The notes below the pieces were generated by a model. It searched no databases. It saw only the letters and a program-made list of their open reading frames with translations, and was not told the DNA's origin. Made by a program: the position numbers and the translations under genes. Positions 7,693 through 15,909 of a stretch of 33,739 bases of DNA are shown here, one piece after another. Position 1 is the stretch's first letter. Each line of letters opens with the position of its first letter. This DNA comes from a bacterium (GTDB taxonomy: Bacteria; Vulcanimicrobiota; Xenobia; Xenobiales; Xenobiaceae): assembly GCA_022839105.1 (NCBI GenBank), contig JALHDH010000018.1, positions 1-33,739 of the forward strand, in the 5' to 3' direction.

Positions 7693-8489
7693 GCGCCAAC
7701 GGACCTGTCGGGCCCCAGGTCGAGTCCGGGCCCAGGGGAGCCGATCCGGATCTGGAACTCCTCCAGGAACTCGTCGGTCACCGATTCTCCGAACCCTCGC
7801 TTCTCGAGTTGGCCCTGACCCACGAGTCCTATGCCAATGAGCGCGAGAGGGGACCCGAGAACAACGAGCGCCTCGAGTTCCTGGGCGATGCCGTCCTGGG
7901 CCTGGTGGTCTGCAGCTATCTGTATGATCGCCATCCCGAACTCTCGGAAGGGCCTCTGGCCCAGATCAAGGCCCATCTGGTCAGCACGGCGTGTCTGGCC
8001 CGGCAGGCCCGGAAACTGGGCCTGGGTGAGCATATCCTGCTGGGCCGGGGCGAGACCCTGGCCCACGGGGAGGGCCGCAAGAACATCCTGGCCGATACCC
8101 TGGAGGCCTTGATCGGAGCCCTGTACCTGGACGGCGGGATGCCTGCCGCCCGCCGGTTCGTCCTGGACCTGCTTCGGGATGCCATGGACCGGATGGAAGG
8201 CTCCCAGAAGGACTTCAAAAGCCTGCTCCAGGAGCAGACCCAGCGCCTGCACAAGTCTCTTCCGGACTACGAGGTGCTCCGCGAGGAAGGCCCGCCCCAC
8301 GAGAGGGTCTTCCTGGTGCAGGTCGGCTACCGGGGCGAGCCCCTGGGCCAGGGCCAGGGACGGAGCAAGCGCGCAGCCAGCCAGAAAGCCGCTCGGGAGG
8401 CATTGGATCTGCTGCGCCGCAGGGCCGGCTTCGACCTGGACATGCAGATTCTCCTGGAGGAGGCGGCTCCTGCCGCGGAGACCTCCTGA
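7689..8489 (+). CDS. rnc: Ribonuclease III
   Basis: A 266-residue double-strand-specific endoribonuclease that processes rRNA precursors and structured mRNAs. The RNase III signature NERLEFLGDAVLG holds metal-binding Glu63 and Asp67. The second metal site is in ADTLEALIGALYLDGG (Asp136, Glu139). A double-stranded-RNA-binding domain spans about 175-250 (DFKSLLQEQTQ ... GRSKRAASQKAA). The start is GTG 7689, overlapping the fabF TGA by 4 nt. An N-terminal extension of about 20 residues precedes the catalytic domain and is not conserved. The fabF-rnc pairing is widespread in bacteria. Confidence 0.96.
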   Translation: MSANGPVGPQVESGPRGADPDLELLQELVGHRFSEPSLLELALTHESYANERERGPENNERLEFLGDAVLGLVVCSYLYDRHPELSEGPLAQIKAHLVSTACLARQARKLGLGEHILLGRGETLAHGEGRKNILADTLEALIGALYLDGGMPAARRFVLDLLRDAMDRMEGSQKDFKSLLQEQTQRLHKSLPDYEVLREEGPPHERVFLVQVGYRGEPLGQGQGRSKRAASQKAAREALDLLRRRAGFDLDMQILLEEAAPAAETS

Positions 8490-8782
8490 TGGATCTGGCC
8501 ATCCAGTCCGACGGCACCGGCGTCTCATTTGCCGTCCGGGTCATTCCCAGGGCCCAGAAGGAAGGAATCCATGGCGTGCGGGAGGGGGCCCTGATGGTGC
8601 GCCTGGCGGCCCCTCCCGTCGAGGGACGGGCCAATTCAGCCCTGCAGGCCCTGCTGGCGGCGGCCCTGGGGGTCCGGCGCAGCCAGGTGAGCCTGCGCGC
8701 CGGCGAGAAGTCCCGGACCAAGATCGTCCGCGTGGAAGGGATCCGACCCGAGGCGGTCCTGGCCCTGGCCCGAGGGGACTGA
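8489..8782 (+). CDS. DUF167 / UPF0235 (YggU) family protein
   Basis: A 97-residue protein of the YggU fold. The family signature is clear: VRVIPRAQKEGI near residue 20, APPVEGRANSALQ in the middle, and LRAGEKSRTKIVRVEG near the end. Function is unknown in all lineages, although the family is widely conserved. The ATG overlaps the rnc stop by one base (TGATG), so it is translated from the same message as rnc. Confidence 0.9.
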   Translation: MDLAIQSDGTGVSFAVRVIPRAQKEGIHGVREGALMVRLAAPPVEGRANSALQALLAAALGVRRSQVSLRAGEKSRTKIVRVEGIRPEAVLALARGD

Positions 8783-8842
8783 CAGGTTTCAGGCCTCGGA
8801 CTGCGAAAAAGAACCACCATCCGTTCCGCGAAAGGAAGCCCC

Positions 8843-9361
8843 GTGAAGCCATCCCTGCAGTTTTCGGTGCCTTGCCTGAACATCCCCGAGGAAGCGCGGC
8901 TGCCCAGCTTCGAGAACGTCTTCTACGAGCTTCCGTCGCCGGACTTCCCGTTCACCGTCGACTTCTTCCTGGCCAACGGCTGGTGCGCGGGCCAGGGACG
9001 CTTCGTCCAGGAGGTCCGCCTCCTGAGGCCCGACGGGCAGGCCCTGGTGCAGACCGGCCAGCAGGCCTTCGAGTTGCCTCACGAGCTGCAGCCCTACATG
9101 GTGATCAACAAGTTCCAGGGGCTTCAATTCGAGGCCCCCGGCGTGTACCGCATCCAGGTCCTGCTCGATGGAGAGCCGCGGCTGGACTACCCGTTGGAGA
9201 TCCGTCAGTTCATCCCGACGGCCCATCCCTCTGAAACCAGCCAGACACAGGAATCTGCGCCCGCTTCCTCGCCGTCGCAGCCCCCCGGATCGCAGTCCCC
9301 CCAGGAGGAAGGATTCCTTTCGCCCTCGGTTCCGCCGAACTACAAGCCAGGACCGACCTGA
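8843..9361 (+). CDS. DUF6941-like protein of unknown function
   Basis: A 172-residue soluble protein starting at GTG 8843, six bases after an AAAGGA ribosome-binding site. Residues 1-125 form a beta-rich domain: VDFFLANGWCAGQGRF, EVRLLRPDGQ, VINKFQGLQFEAPGVYRIQV, LLDGEPRLDYPLEIRQF. The 'legal-document-like' order (ligand property, then P-G-x-Y-x-I/F-x-V-LLDG) recalls DUF6941 proteins, whose function is unknown. The assignment is from memory of the pattern. Residues 130-172 are a Ser/Pro/Gln-rich disordered tail. It is the last gene of the fabF-rnc group and lies 19 bp before a strong terminator. Confidence 0.6.
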   Translation: MKPSLQFSVPCLNIPEEARLPSFENVFYELPSPDFPFTVDFFLANGWCAGQGRFVQEVRLLRPDGQALVQTGQQAFELPHELQPYMVINKFQGLQFEAPGVYRIQVLLDGEPRLDYPLEIRQFIPTAHPSETSQTQESAPASSPSQPPGSQSPQEEGFLSPSVPPNYKPGPT

Positions 9362-9379
9362 TTCCGGGCACGGGATCCC

Positions 9380-9421
9380 GATGATCGCCAAACGTATCTT
9401 TGGCGATCATCATTCTTTCTT
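9380..9421 (+). terminator. Strong rho-independent terminator of the fabF-rnc operon
   Basis: Perfect 13-bp inverted repeat: GATGATCGCCAAA (9380-9392), loop CGTATC (9393-9398), TTTGGCGATCATC (9399-9411), followed by ATTCTTTCTT. It begins 19 bp after the stop at 9361. Because it contains an ATG in the xer frame, that ATG is not a credible start for the recombinase gene. A recombinase-binding role is an alternative discussed in the findings. Confidence 0.85.
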
Positions 9422-9461
9422 CCGGGCAGCCTGGAGCTGCACCCTGAAGCTGGAGGCTTGT

Positions 9462-10409
9462 GTGGATCAGACGCCGCAGTCCGAGAATCGGGGCCGGCTG
9501 GATCGAGCCCGGGGCTGGTACGTCGAGGACTTCCTGGAACACCTTGCGGTGGAACGGAACCTGTCGCGCCGCACGGTTCACGAGTATGAGGCCGATCTGA
9601 GGCTCTTCTTCGAATTCTTCACCCCGTATCTGGAGGACGGCCTGACCCTCGAGGGCATGGACGAGCGCACCCTGCGCGAGTTCCTGTCCCACCTGCGCCT
9701 CCAGCGGGACTACACTCCTCAGGGCCTGAACCGCAAGATCGCCTGCCTGAAGTCCTATTTCCGCTTCCTCGAGAAGGAAGGCCATATCAGCTCGTCTCCC
9801 ATGGACAGGATCCGCTCGGCCCGCGGCGGACGCCTGTTGCCCAAGGTCCTCAGCCAGGATGAAGTCGGACGGATCCTGCGGACCGCCTGCGAGCGGATGG
9901 CCGAGAAGCCGGGAGAATGGGGACCCATCCGCGACCGGGCCATCCTGGAGCTCTTCTACGCCACCGGGATCCGCCTGGCCGAGCTGGTGGGCTTGAACCT
10001 CTCGGATCTGAACCTGCCCGAGAAGACCCTCCTGGTGACCGGAAAGGGCAACAAGCAGCGCATGGTCTTCCTCAATGAGGCCGCCCTGGCAGCGGTCTCG
10101 ACCTGGTTGGCCTGCCGGCCTCGGACCCGGACCGACGCCTTGTTCCTGAACCGCTTCCGGGATCGCCTCTCCAGGCGGGCTGTCGAACTTATGTTCGACA
10201 AGATCAAGGCCGAGGCGGGCCTGGAGAAGGCCGCCTCACCCCACACGCTGCGGCACTCCTTTGCCACCCACATGCTGGAAGGCGGCTCGGACCTGGTCAC
10301 CATCCAGGAGTTGATGGGCCACCAGAGCCTCTCGACCACCCAGGTCTACACGAACCTTTCGCGTGAACGGATGCGGGCCGTCTATGAATCCAGCCACCCC
10401 CGCAAGTAA
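9462..10409 (+). CDS. XerC/XerD-type tyrosine recombinase
   Basis: A 315-residue integrase-family enzyme, the usual Xer length, probably resolving chromosome dimers at a dif site. The core-binding domain covers about 18-110 (FLEHLAVERNLSRRTVHEY). The catalytic domain has Arg171 (ATGIRLAEL), a beta-hairpin Lys (TGKGNKQR), His261 and Arg264 (HTLRHSFATHML), His287 (LMGHQSLSTTQ) and nucleophile Tyr296 (VYTNLS). GTG 9462 is chosen because GGAGG lies 5 nt upstream; the in-frame ATG at 9381 lies inside the terminator stem. Whether it is XerC or XerD cannot be told from sequence alone. No dif-like site is recognised beyond the palindrome at 9380. Confidence 0.9.
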   Translation: MDQTPQSENRGRLDRARGWYVEDFLEHLAVERNLSRRTVHEYEADLRLFFEFFTPYLEDGLTLEGMDERTLREFLSHLRLQRDYTPQGLNRKIACLKSYFRFLEKEGHISSSPMDRIRSARGGRLLPKVLSQDEVGRILRTACERMAEKPGEWGPIRDRAILELFYATGIRLAELVGLNLSDLNLPEKTLLVTGKGNKQRMVFLNEAALAAVSTWLACRPRTRTDALFLNRFRDRLSRRAVELMFDKIKAEAGLEKAASPHTLRHSFATHMLEGGSDLVTIQELMGHQSLSTTQVYTNLSRERMRAVYESSHPRK

Positions 10410-10466
10410 TCCGGCTTCAGGATGGGGCTCGAACAAGATGCATATGCAGGAAACCAGGGGTTCGGC

Positions 10467-10494
10467 TTGCCCCTCCAGGGCTTTGGGCTATAAT
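10467..10494 (+). promoter_or_regulatory. Sigma-70-type promoter, apparently for a leaderless mRNA
   Basis: A perfect -10 box TATAAT (10489-10494) lies 16 bp after a weaker -35 TTGCCC (10467-10472). Seven bases beyond the -10 is GTG 10501, in frame with the long downstream gene. The expected transcription start therefore coincides with the start codon. No Shine-Dalgarno sequence is present between them. Confidence 0.7.
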
Positions 10495-10500
10495 GAAGAT

Positions 10501-11733
10501 GTGACCGAGATTCCGGGTTCCAGGGTCCGCAACAACTTCTCCTGGGAGATCCTCCGGTTCATCCTGGATGGTCTCTCCCCCATCGACCTGCCGGCCCTGG
10601 CGGTGATGGATCGCGAAGAAGCCCACCAGTTCCTCCTGCACTACGGGTACGACCTGGAGGACGACGAGGACCGGGATGTGGCCTGGCGCATCCACATCGA
10701 GGCCGTGGCCTTCATCAAACGCTACTTCTGCCCGGAGGGCGATGGCTCGGGAGAAGCCCTGGTCCTGCCGGTGGAGATCGAACGCCCTACGGATCTGCGC
10801 GATCTGCTGGTCTGGGCCTCGGATCGGAACGGCTCGGAACGGCAGGCCTGGTCCTGTGCGCTGCTCCGGGTGATGCACACCATCAGCCACGTCAACAACA
10901 CCCTGCGCTCCGAGTTCTTCCCCGAGATCAAGCGTCAGATCCTGGACCGCTTCAAGCAGCACGTCCATCAGGATGGCGAGGGTCGCCTCTCCCTGGGACG
11001 GGGGCCCTTGTCGGTCCCTCTCCTCGACATCTTCTACAAGGAGGAGAAGAGTCGCGACAGCCTGATCCTCAAGCTCCTGCACAAGCCCCACAACGTGGCC
11101 GAGATCATCCATGATCGCCTGGGCGTGAAGATGGTCACCCCGACCCGCCTGGATGCCCTGCTGGCCCTGCGCTACCTGCGCCAGAACCACCTGATCATGT
11201 TCGCCAACGTGACGCCGGGCCGGAGCCGGAACACCCTGGTCAACCTCGAGCATTTCCGGAGTCTGTATGAGGAGCTGACCGGAGGCTTCAAGGACCTGAC
11301 CGAGGAAGGGCGCGACCAGCGCTTCCTGCACCTTCTGCAGGAACACAGCCTGGCGGGGCTGGACTCCCGGCTCGAGAACCCCTTCACCAGTCCGGACTAC
11401 CGATCCATCCAGTTCACCGTCCAGCAACTGGTAAAGGTCGAGAACCCCGGCTACCTGCGGGCCCGCAGGATGCGGGTCCACCTCGAGAAGTATCATCTGG
11501 GTCCCGACCTGGAGGGCCTGCTCCGCGAGCTGGAGGGCCCCCAGGAGGAACGCGAGCTGCGCATCTTCTTCCCCCTCGAGGTGCAGATCCTCGATGAAGA
11601 GAACCACCGGCGCAGCCAGGAGGGCGCCGCCTCCCATACCGACTACAAGCTGCGCCAGTTGCAGGCGGCCCGGCAGCGCGTGCTGGGCCCCCTGCTGCGC
11701 CGGGAACGCGCCGGAACCCCCGCTCCGGCCTGA
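10501..11733 (+). CDS. Divergent RelA/SpoT-synthetase-like protein (possible nucleotide pyrophosphokinase)
   Basis: A 410-residue protein with no obvious annotation. The C-terminal half matches RelA/SpoT synthetase landmarks in order: K183-S-x-x-S-L-x-x-K191 (family K-S-x-x-S-I-x-x-K), I-H-D205-R-L-G-V-K (Mg-binding Asp; family H-D-I-A-G-I-R), P-D-Y300-R-S-I (family N-G-Y-K-S-L-H), and E360-V-Q-I (catalytic Glu), then H369 and ASH379-x-x-Y-K. An insertion of roughly 50 residues lies between the Asp and Tyr motifs. Residues 1-180 are helical and unassigned. There is no HD hydrolase, TGS or ACT domain. It may be the TIGR04552 family (from memory, unverified). GTG 10501 is chosen from the promoter; in-frame ATGs at 10438 and 10444 are alternatives. 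Substrate is unknown. Confidence 0.7.
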   Translation: MTEIPGSRVRNNFSWEILRFILDGLSPIDLPALAVMDREEAHQFLLHYGYDLEDDEDRDVAWRIHIEAVAFIKRYFCPEGDGSGEALVLPVEIERPTDLRDLLVWASDRNGSERQAWSCALLRVMHTISHVNNTLRSEFFPEIKRQILDRFKQHVHQDGEGRLSLGRGPLSVPLLDIFYKEEKSRDSLILKLLHKPHNVAEIIHDRLGVKMVTPTRLDALLALRYLRQNHLIMFANVTPGRSRNTLVNLEHFRSLYEELTGGFKDLTEEGRDQRFLHLLQEHSLAGLDSRLENPFTSPDYRSIQFTVQQLVKVENPGYLRARRMRVHLEKYHLGPDLEGLLRELEGPQEERELRIFFPLEVQILDEENHRRSQEGAASHTDYKLRQLQAARQRVLGPLLRRERAGTPAPA

Positions 11734-11784
11734 ACCCGCCGGGGCCTGGGACCCCGACCCGGAGAAGCTCCGGACCTTCCAGGT

Positions 11785-14100
11785 TCAAGGAAGGGCGCTG
11801 GTCGGCAGGGGCTCGGGCGTGGCCGCAGGGGGCAGGTCCCCTACGGGAGGATCCTGGGGGTCTCCGACCGGGGTCGGAAGGTCGGGTTCCACGGGTTCCA
11901 GGACGCTCCCGTCCACCGGCGGCAGATCCAGGGGCGGCTGCTCGGTCGGGATCTCCAGGGGAACCGCGGTCGGGGCCTCGGATGGAAGCTCGCCCTGCTC
12001 GCCCGCTTCGGATGGCGACTCCTGCCCGGTCTCGGGTTTCTTCTCCGGAGACTTGGAGGCATTGGGGCTGGGGTTCGCCAGGGGCAGGGCCTGCCCGCGG
12101 CCATGCAGCGGACAGAACACGTTCGGCACCATGCCGGGCTTGAAGTACTCCTTGTAGGTGGTGGGGCACTTGGCGTTGGCGCGCTTCTTGGACTCGCTGC
12201 ACATCAGCACCGAGACCTGGCCGCCGCGGAGCTGCCCGAACTGCTGGACCGGAAGTCCCTTGTGGGCGGCCGCCATGATCTGGCGGAAGAGCGGTGCGGC
12301 CACGTCTCCGCCAAAGACATGCCACATCCGCGAGAAGTTGTCGTTGCCGACCCAGACGGCGCCGGTGTATTGGGGGGTGAAGCCGACGAACCAGCCGTCC
12401 CGATGGTCGTCGGTGGTGCCCGTCTTGCCGGCCACGGGCCTGTCGGGCAGAAGGGCCGCGGTCCCGGTTCCCCGCTCGACGGCATTCTGGAGCATCTCGC
12501 TCATGGTGAAGGCGGTGGCTTCCGAGAGGACCTCCTCCTGCTTGGGGAAGGTGCGGTCCTCGACCACGTTGCCCTCCGAGTCGTAGATGATCTTGACGCC
12601 CGTGGGCGGAATCCGCAACCCTCCGTTGGGAAAGACCGAGAAGGCCGAGGCCATCTCGAGCGGGGTGACCACCGCGCTGCCCAGGGCCAGCGAGAGGTTG
12701 GGCTCCAGGCGCTCGCGGATGCCCATGCGGTAGGCATACTCGATCACCCGCTCGGCCCCCACCAGGGTCAGCAGGCGAACCGCCACCACGTTGCGGGAAT
12801 ACTGCAGGGCCGTGCGCATGGGGATATTGCCCATGAAGCGGCCGTCGGAGTTCTTGGGCGACCAGGTCTCGCCTCCCCCCATCTGGTAGGTCACCGGGCT
12901 GTCCGGGACCACCGTGTCGGGGGTGTAGCCCGCCTCGACGGCGGTGGTGTAGACGAAGACCTTGAACGAGGAACCGGGCTGGCGCCGGGCCTGCCAGGCG
13001 CGGTTGAACTGGTTCTTCTTGGTCCAGCCCACCCCGCCGACCATGGCCCGGATATAGCCGGTCTTGTTCTCGATCACGACGGCCGCGGCGTTGGTGGCGT
13101 TGTAGGCGCTGGCGTAGCCGGCCACATCGTGGCTGAGGATCTTCTCGGCCTGTTCCTGGAGCTTGAGGTCGACGGTGGTGTAGATCTTCAGCCCGCCGCG
13201 GTACAGAAGATCCTCGTCGTAGCGGCTGTACAGGTCCTTGATCACGTAGGTGGTGAAGTACGGCACCTTGAGGACCTGGAACTCCTCGCGGTTCTTGTTG
13301 GCATACTTCAATCCGGCGCGGAGCTGGTCCACGGCCTCCCGGTACTGCTGCTGCTCGATCAGGTCCAGCACGAGCATGCGGGAGAGGACCTCGATGGCCC
13401 GGATCCGGGCCGAGCGCTCATCCACCAGGGGCGAGTAGGTGCTGGGAGAAGCCGGGAGTCCGGCGATGATGGCCGCCTGGACCACCGAGAGCTCGCTGGC
13501 CTTGGTGTTGAAGTAGACGTTTGCGGCGGCCTGGACCCCGTAGGCCCCGGCCCCGAAGTAGACCTGGTTGAGGTAGAGCTCGAGGATTTCGTCCTTGGCG
13601 AAGGTCTTCTCGATCTGCAGGGCCAGCAGGGCTTCGCGAAACTTGCGGTCGAAGCTCTGGTCCGGACTCAGGAAGAGGTTCCGGGCCAACTGCATCGTGA
13701 TGGTGCTGGCGCCCTGGCGGATCTGCCCGCGCGAGCGGATCAGGTCCACCCCGGCCCGGATCACGCCCACCGGATCCACCCCTTTGTGTTCGTAGAAACG
13801 CGAATCCTCGATGGCCAGGATGGCGTTCCTCATGTTCGGCGAGATCTCTTCGAGGGGGGTCCAGGTCCGATTCTCCTTGAAGAGGGTGGCGATCAACTGG
13901 CCGTCGGCAGAGAAGATGCGCGTCGTCTCGGAAGGTTCGTAGTAGCGGAGGCGTGAGACGTCGGGGAGATCCTTGGCGTAGTGGTTCAGGATCACCAGGC
14001 CGGCCGTTCCGCCCGCCACCAGAAGGGCCAGGAAGACCAGGAAGCCACCCAGGAGCATCCTGACCAGGGTGCGCCGGACCTGACGATGGCTGCCCTTCAT
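11785..14100 (-). CDS. Class A penicillin-binding protein (PBP1A type)
   Basis: A 771-residue bifunctional peptidoglycan polymerase. A single transmembrane anchor is at about 15-38. The GT51 transglycosylase domain has the catalytic-Glu motif EDSRFYEHKGVD (Glu98) and RQGASTITMQLARNLFL. The transpeptidase has Ser377-S-F-Lys380 (QPGSSFK), S435-R-N437 and KTG at 559-561. The C-terminal region has a Cys-rich segment (MCSESKK, KCPTTYK, FCPLHG) seen in some PBP1A tails, then about 100 disordered Pro/Glu-rich residues. ATG 14100 overlaps the nusB stop (ATGA). It is last in the rpmE-to-PBP1A block and converges with the RelA/SpoT-like gene. Confidence 0.95.
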   Translation of the reverse strand: MKGSHRQVRRTLVRMLLGGFLVFLALLVAGGTAGLVILNHYAKDLPDVSRLRYYEPSETTRIFSADGQLIATLFKENRTWTPLEEISPNMRNAILAIEDSRFYEHKGVDPVGVIRAGVDLIRSRGQIRQGASTITMQLARNLFLSPDQSFDRKFREALLALQIEKTFAKDEILELYLNQVYFGAGAYGVQAAANVYFNTKASELSVVQAAIIAGLPASPSTYSPLVDERSARIRAIEVLSRMLVLDLIEQQQYREAVDQLRAGLKYANKNREEFQVLKVPYFTTYVIKDLYSRYDEDLLYRGGLKIYTTVDLKLQEQAEKILSHDVAGYASAYNATNAAAVVIENKTGYIRAMVGGVGWTKKNQFNRAWQARRQPGSSFKVFVYTTAVEAGYTPDTVVPDSPVTYQMGGGETWSPKNSDGRFMGNIPMRTALQYSRNVVAVRLLTLVGAERVIEYAYRMGIRERLEPNLSLALGSAVVTPLEMASAFSVFPNGGLRIPPTGVKIIYDSEGNVVEDRTFPKQEEVLSEATAFTMSEMLQNAVERGTGTAALLPDRPVAGKTGTTDDHRDGWFVGFTPQYTGAVWVGNDNFSRMWHVFGGDVAAPLFRQIMAAAHKGLPVQQFGQLRGGQVSVLMCSESKKRANAKCPTTYKEYFKPGMVPNVFCPLHGRGQALPLANPSPNASKSPEKKPETGQESPSEAGEQGELPSEAPTAVPLEIPTEQPPLDLPPVDGSVLEPVEPDLPTPVGDPQDPPVGDLPPAATPEPLPTSALP

Positions 14101-14543
14101 TCTGCCTTCACCTCGGCGGCCCGAAGCGCGTCCAGGACCCCGTTGACGAAGCTTCCCGAGCCCTCGTCCCCGTATTCCTTGGCCAGCTCCACGGCCTCAT
14201 TGAGGACCACCGCTGCCGGAACCCGGGACATCCGCATCAGCTCGAAGGCGCCCATCCGCAGGATGTTGCGGTCGACCCGAGCCATGCGCTCCAGGCTCCA
14301 GTTCCGGGTGGTCTGCTGGATTCGTCGATCCAGCTCCTCGAGTTCTTCCCGGACCCCCGTCACCACGTCCTCGACGAAGTTGCGGACCCCGGATTCCTCG
14401 CCCTGGGAGAGGACGTCCTGGAGGGCGTCCTGGACCGATTGTCCTCCCACGTCGATCTGGAACAAGGCCTGCAGGGCCAGGATCCTGGCCCGTCGGCGCT
14501 GGTCGCGGATATCGGATCGGAAGCGATCCTCGAGGTCGGACAT
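14097..14543 (-). CDS. nusB: Transcription antitermination factor NusB
   Basis: A 148-residue all-helical NusB/RsmB-fold protein that binds boxA RNA together with S10 during rRNA transcription. Recognised stretches are RRARILALQALFQIDVGG at the N-terminus, VDRNILRMGAFELM, VPAAVVLNEAVELAKEYG and SGSFVNGVLDAL near the C-terminus. ATG 14543 is chosen over an upstream in-frame start because GGAGG lies 6 nt before it and the family N-terminus begins here. It starts 1 nt after the accC stop and overlaps the PBP1A start by 4 nt. In many bacteria nusB follows accB-accC, as here. Confidence 0.93.
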   Translation of the reverse strand: MSDLEDRFRSDIRDQRRRARILALQALFQIDVGGQSVQDALQDVLSQGEESGVRNFVEDVVTGVREELEELDRRIQQTTRNWSLERMARVDRNILRMGAFELMRMSRVPAAVVLNEAVELAKEYGDEGSGSFVNGVLDALRAAEVKAE

Positions 14544-14544
14544 C

Positions 14545-15903
14545 TCAAGCCTCCGGCGCCGAGCCCGAAATCCAGGCCTCGACGAAGGTCGTGTGGATCT
14601 CCCCACGCCGGAAGTCCCCGGTCCCGAGGAGGCGGCGGTGGAAGTCGATCGTGGTGCGGACTCCGCCCACCTGCATCTCTTGCAGGGCCCGGTCCATCCG
14701 GGCCAGGGCCTCTTCCCGATCCCTGCCGTGGGCGATCACCTTGGCCAGCAGGGAGTCGTAGAAGGGCTGGACCACGTAGCCCCGCTCCAGGTGCGTGTCC
14801 ACCCGGATTCCGGGGCCTCCGGGGAGGTGGAGATCGTGGATGGTGCCCAGGGAAGGAGCAAAGCCCTTCTCGGGATCCTCCGCGTTGATCCGGCACTCCA
14901 CGGCATGTCCTTGAATCTGGATTTCCTCCTGGCTGAAGCCCAGGGGGTGTCCGGCCGCAACCCGGATCTGCTCCTTGACCAGGTCGATTCCCGTGACCAT
15001 CTCGCTGACGGGGTGCTCGACCTGGATCCGGGTGTTCATCTCCAGGAAGTAGTAGGCGCCCGAGTCCGGGTCGAAGAGGAACTCCACCGTCCCCGCTCCC
15101 GAGTAGCCGGCGGCCCGGGTCGCCCGGATGGCGGCCTCCCCCATCTCGCGGCGCTGCTCGGGGCCCAGGACCACCGAGGGGGATTCCTCGATCAGCTTCT
15201 GATGGCGCCGCTGGACCGAGCAGTCCCGCTCGCCCAGGTGGACCACGTGCCCGTGGGAGTCGGCCATGACCTGGAACTCGATGTGACGGGCCCGGGGCAG
15301 GAACTTCTCGAGGTAGATCCGCCCGTCGCCGAAGGCGCTCTGAGCCTCCGAGCGGGCCGTGTGGAAGTGGCGCTCGAGATCCTCGGGACCATGGGCCACC
15401 CGCATCCCCTTGCCTCCCCCGCCGGCCGCGGCCTTGAGCATGAGCGGGTAACCGTGGACGCCGGCGAAGTCCAGGGCTTCCTTCTCGCCGGTCACCTCGT
15501 CGGTCCCCGGCAGGACGGGGACCCCGACCCGATCCACCGTCTGACGGGCCCGGGCCTTGTCCCCCATCAGGCGCATGGCCTCCAGGCCCGGTCCGATGAA
15601 GGTCAGATCATGTTGATTGCAGACTTCGAGGAGGCGGGGGCTCTCGGCCAGGAACCCGTAGCCGGGGTGGATGGCGTCCGCCCCGGCGATGGTGGCGGCG
15701 GCGATCAGGTTCGGGATGTTCAGGTAGGACTGCGTCGCGGGCCCCGGGCCGACGCAGAAGGTCTCATCTGCCAGGCGAACGTGCAGCGAATCGCGGTCCA
15801 CCTCGGAGTGCACGGCCACGGTCCGGAGCCCCAGTTCCCGGCTGGCCCGCAGGATGCGCAGGGCGATCTCGCCCCGGTTGGCGATCAGGATCTTCTTGAA
15901 CAC
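14545..15903 (-). CDS. accC: Biotin carboxylase subunit of acetyl-CoA carboxylase
   Basis: A 452-residue ATP-grasp enzyme that carboxylates biotin on BCCP with bicarbonate and ATP, the first step of malonyl-CoA synthesis. Landmarks are N-terminal KKILIANRGEIALRILRA, HPGYGFLAE, MGDKARAR, the glycine loop AAAGGGGKGMRV, RDCSVQRRHQKLIEE, and the active-site strand EMNTRIQVEHPVSE. The length equals E. coli AccC (449). No visible catalytic residue is missing. It starts 6 nt after the accB-like gene, whose protein lacks the biotin lysine, so a true BCCP must come from elsewhere if this enzyme works conventionally. Confidence 0.96.
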   Translation of the reverse strand: MFKKILIANRGEIALRILRASRELGLRTVAVHSEVDRDSLHVRLADETFCVGPGPATQSYLNIPNLIAAATIAGADAIHPGYGFLAESPRLLEVCNQHDLTFIGPGLEAMRLMGDKARARQTVDRVGVPVLPGTDEVTGEKEALDFAGVHGYPLMLKAAAGGGGKGMRVAHGPEDLERHFHTARSEAQSAFGDGRIYLEKFLPRARHIEFQVMADSHGHVVHLGERDCSVQRRHQKLIEESPSVVLGPEQRREMGEAAIRATRAAGYSGAGTVEFLFDPDSGAYYFLEMNTRIQVEHPVSEMVTGIDLVKEQIRVAAGHPLGFSQEEIQIQGHAVECRINAEDPEKGFAPSLGTIHDLHLPGGPGIRVDTHLERGYVVQPFYDSLLAKVIAHGRDREEALARMDRALQEMQVGGVRTTIDFHRRLLGTGDFRRGEIHTTFVEAWISGSAPEA

Positions 15904-15909
15904 GCTCAG

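Noticed and set aside
9381..9461. ATG 9381 as the start of the xer gene
   Set aside because: It lies inside the 13-bp terminator stem, while GTG 9462 has GGAGG at 5 nt and gives the normal Xer length.
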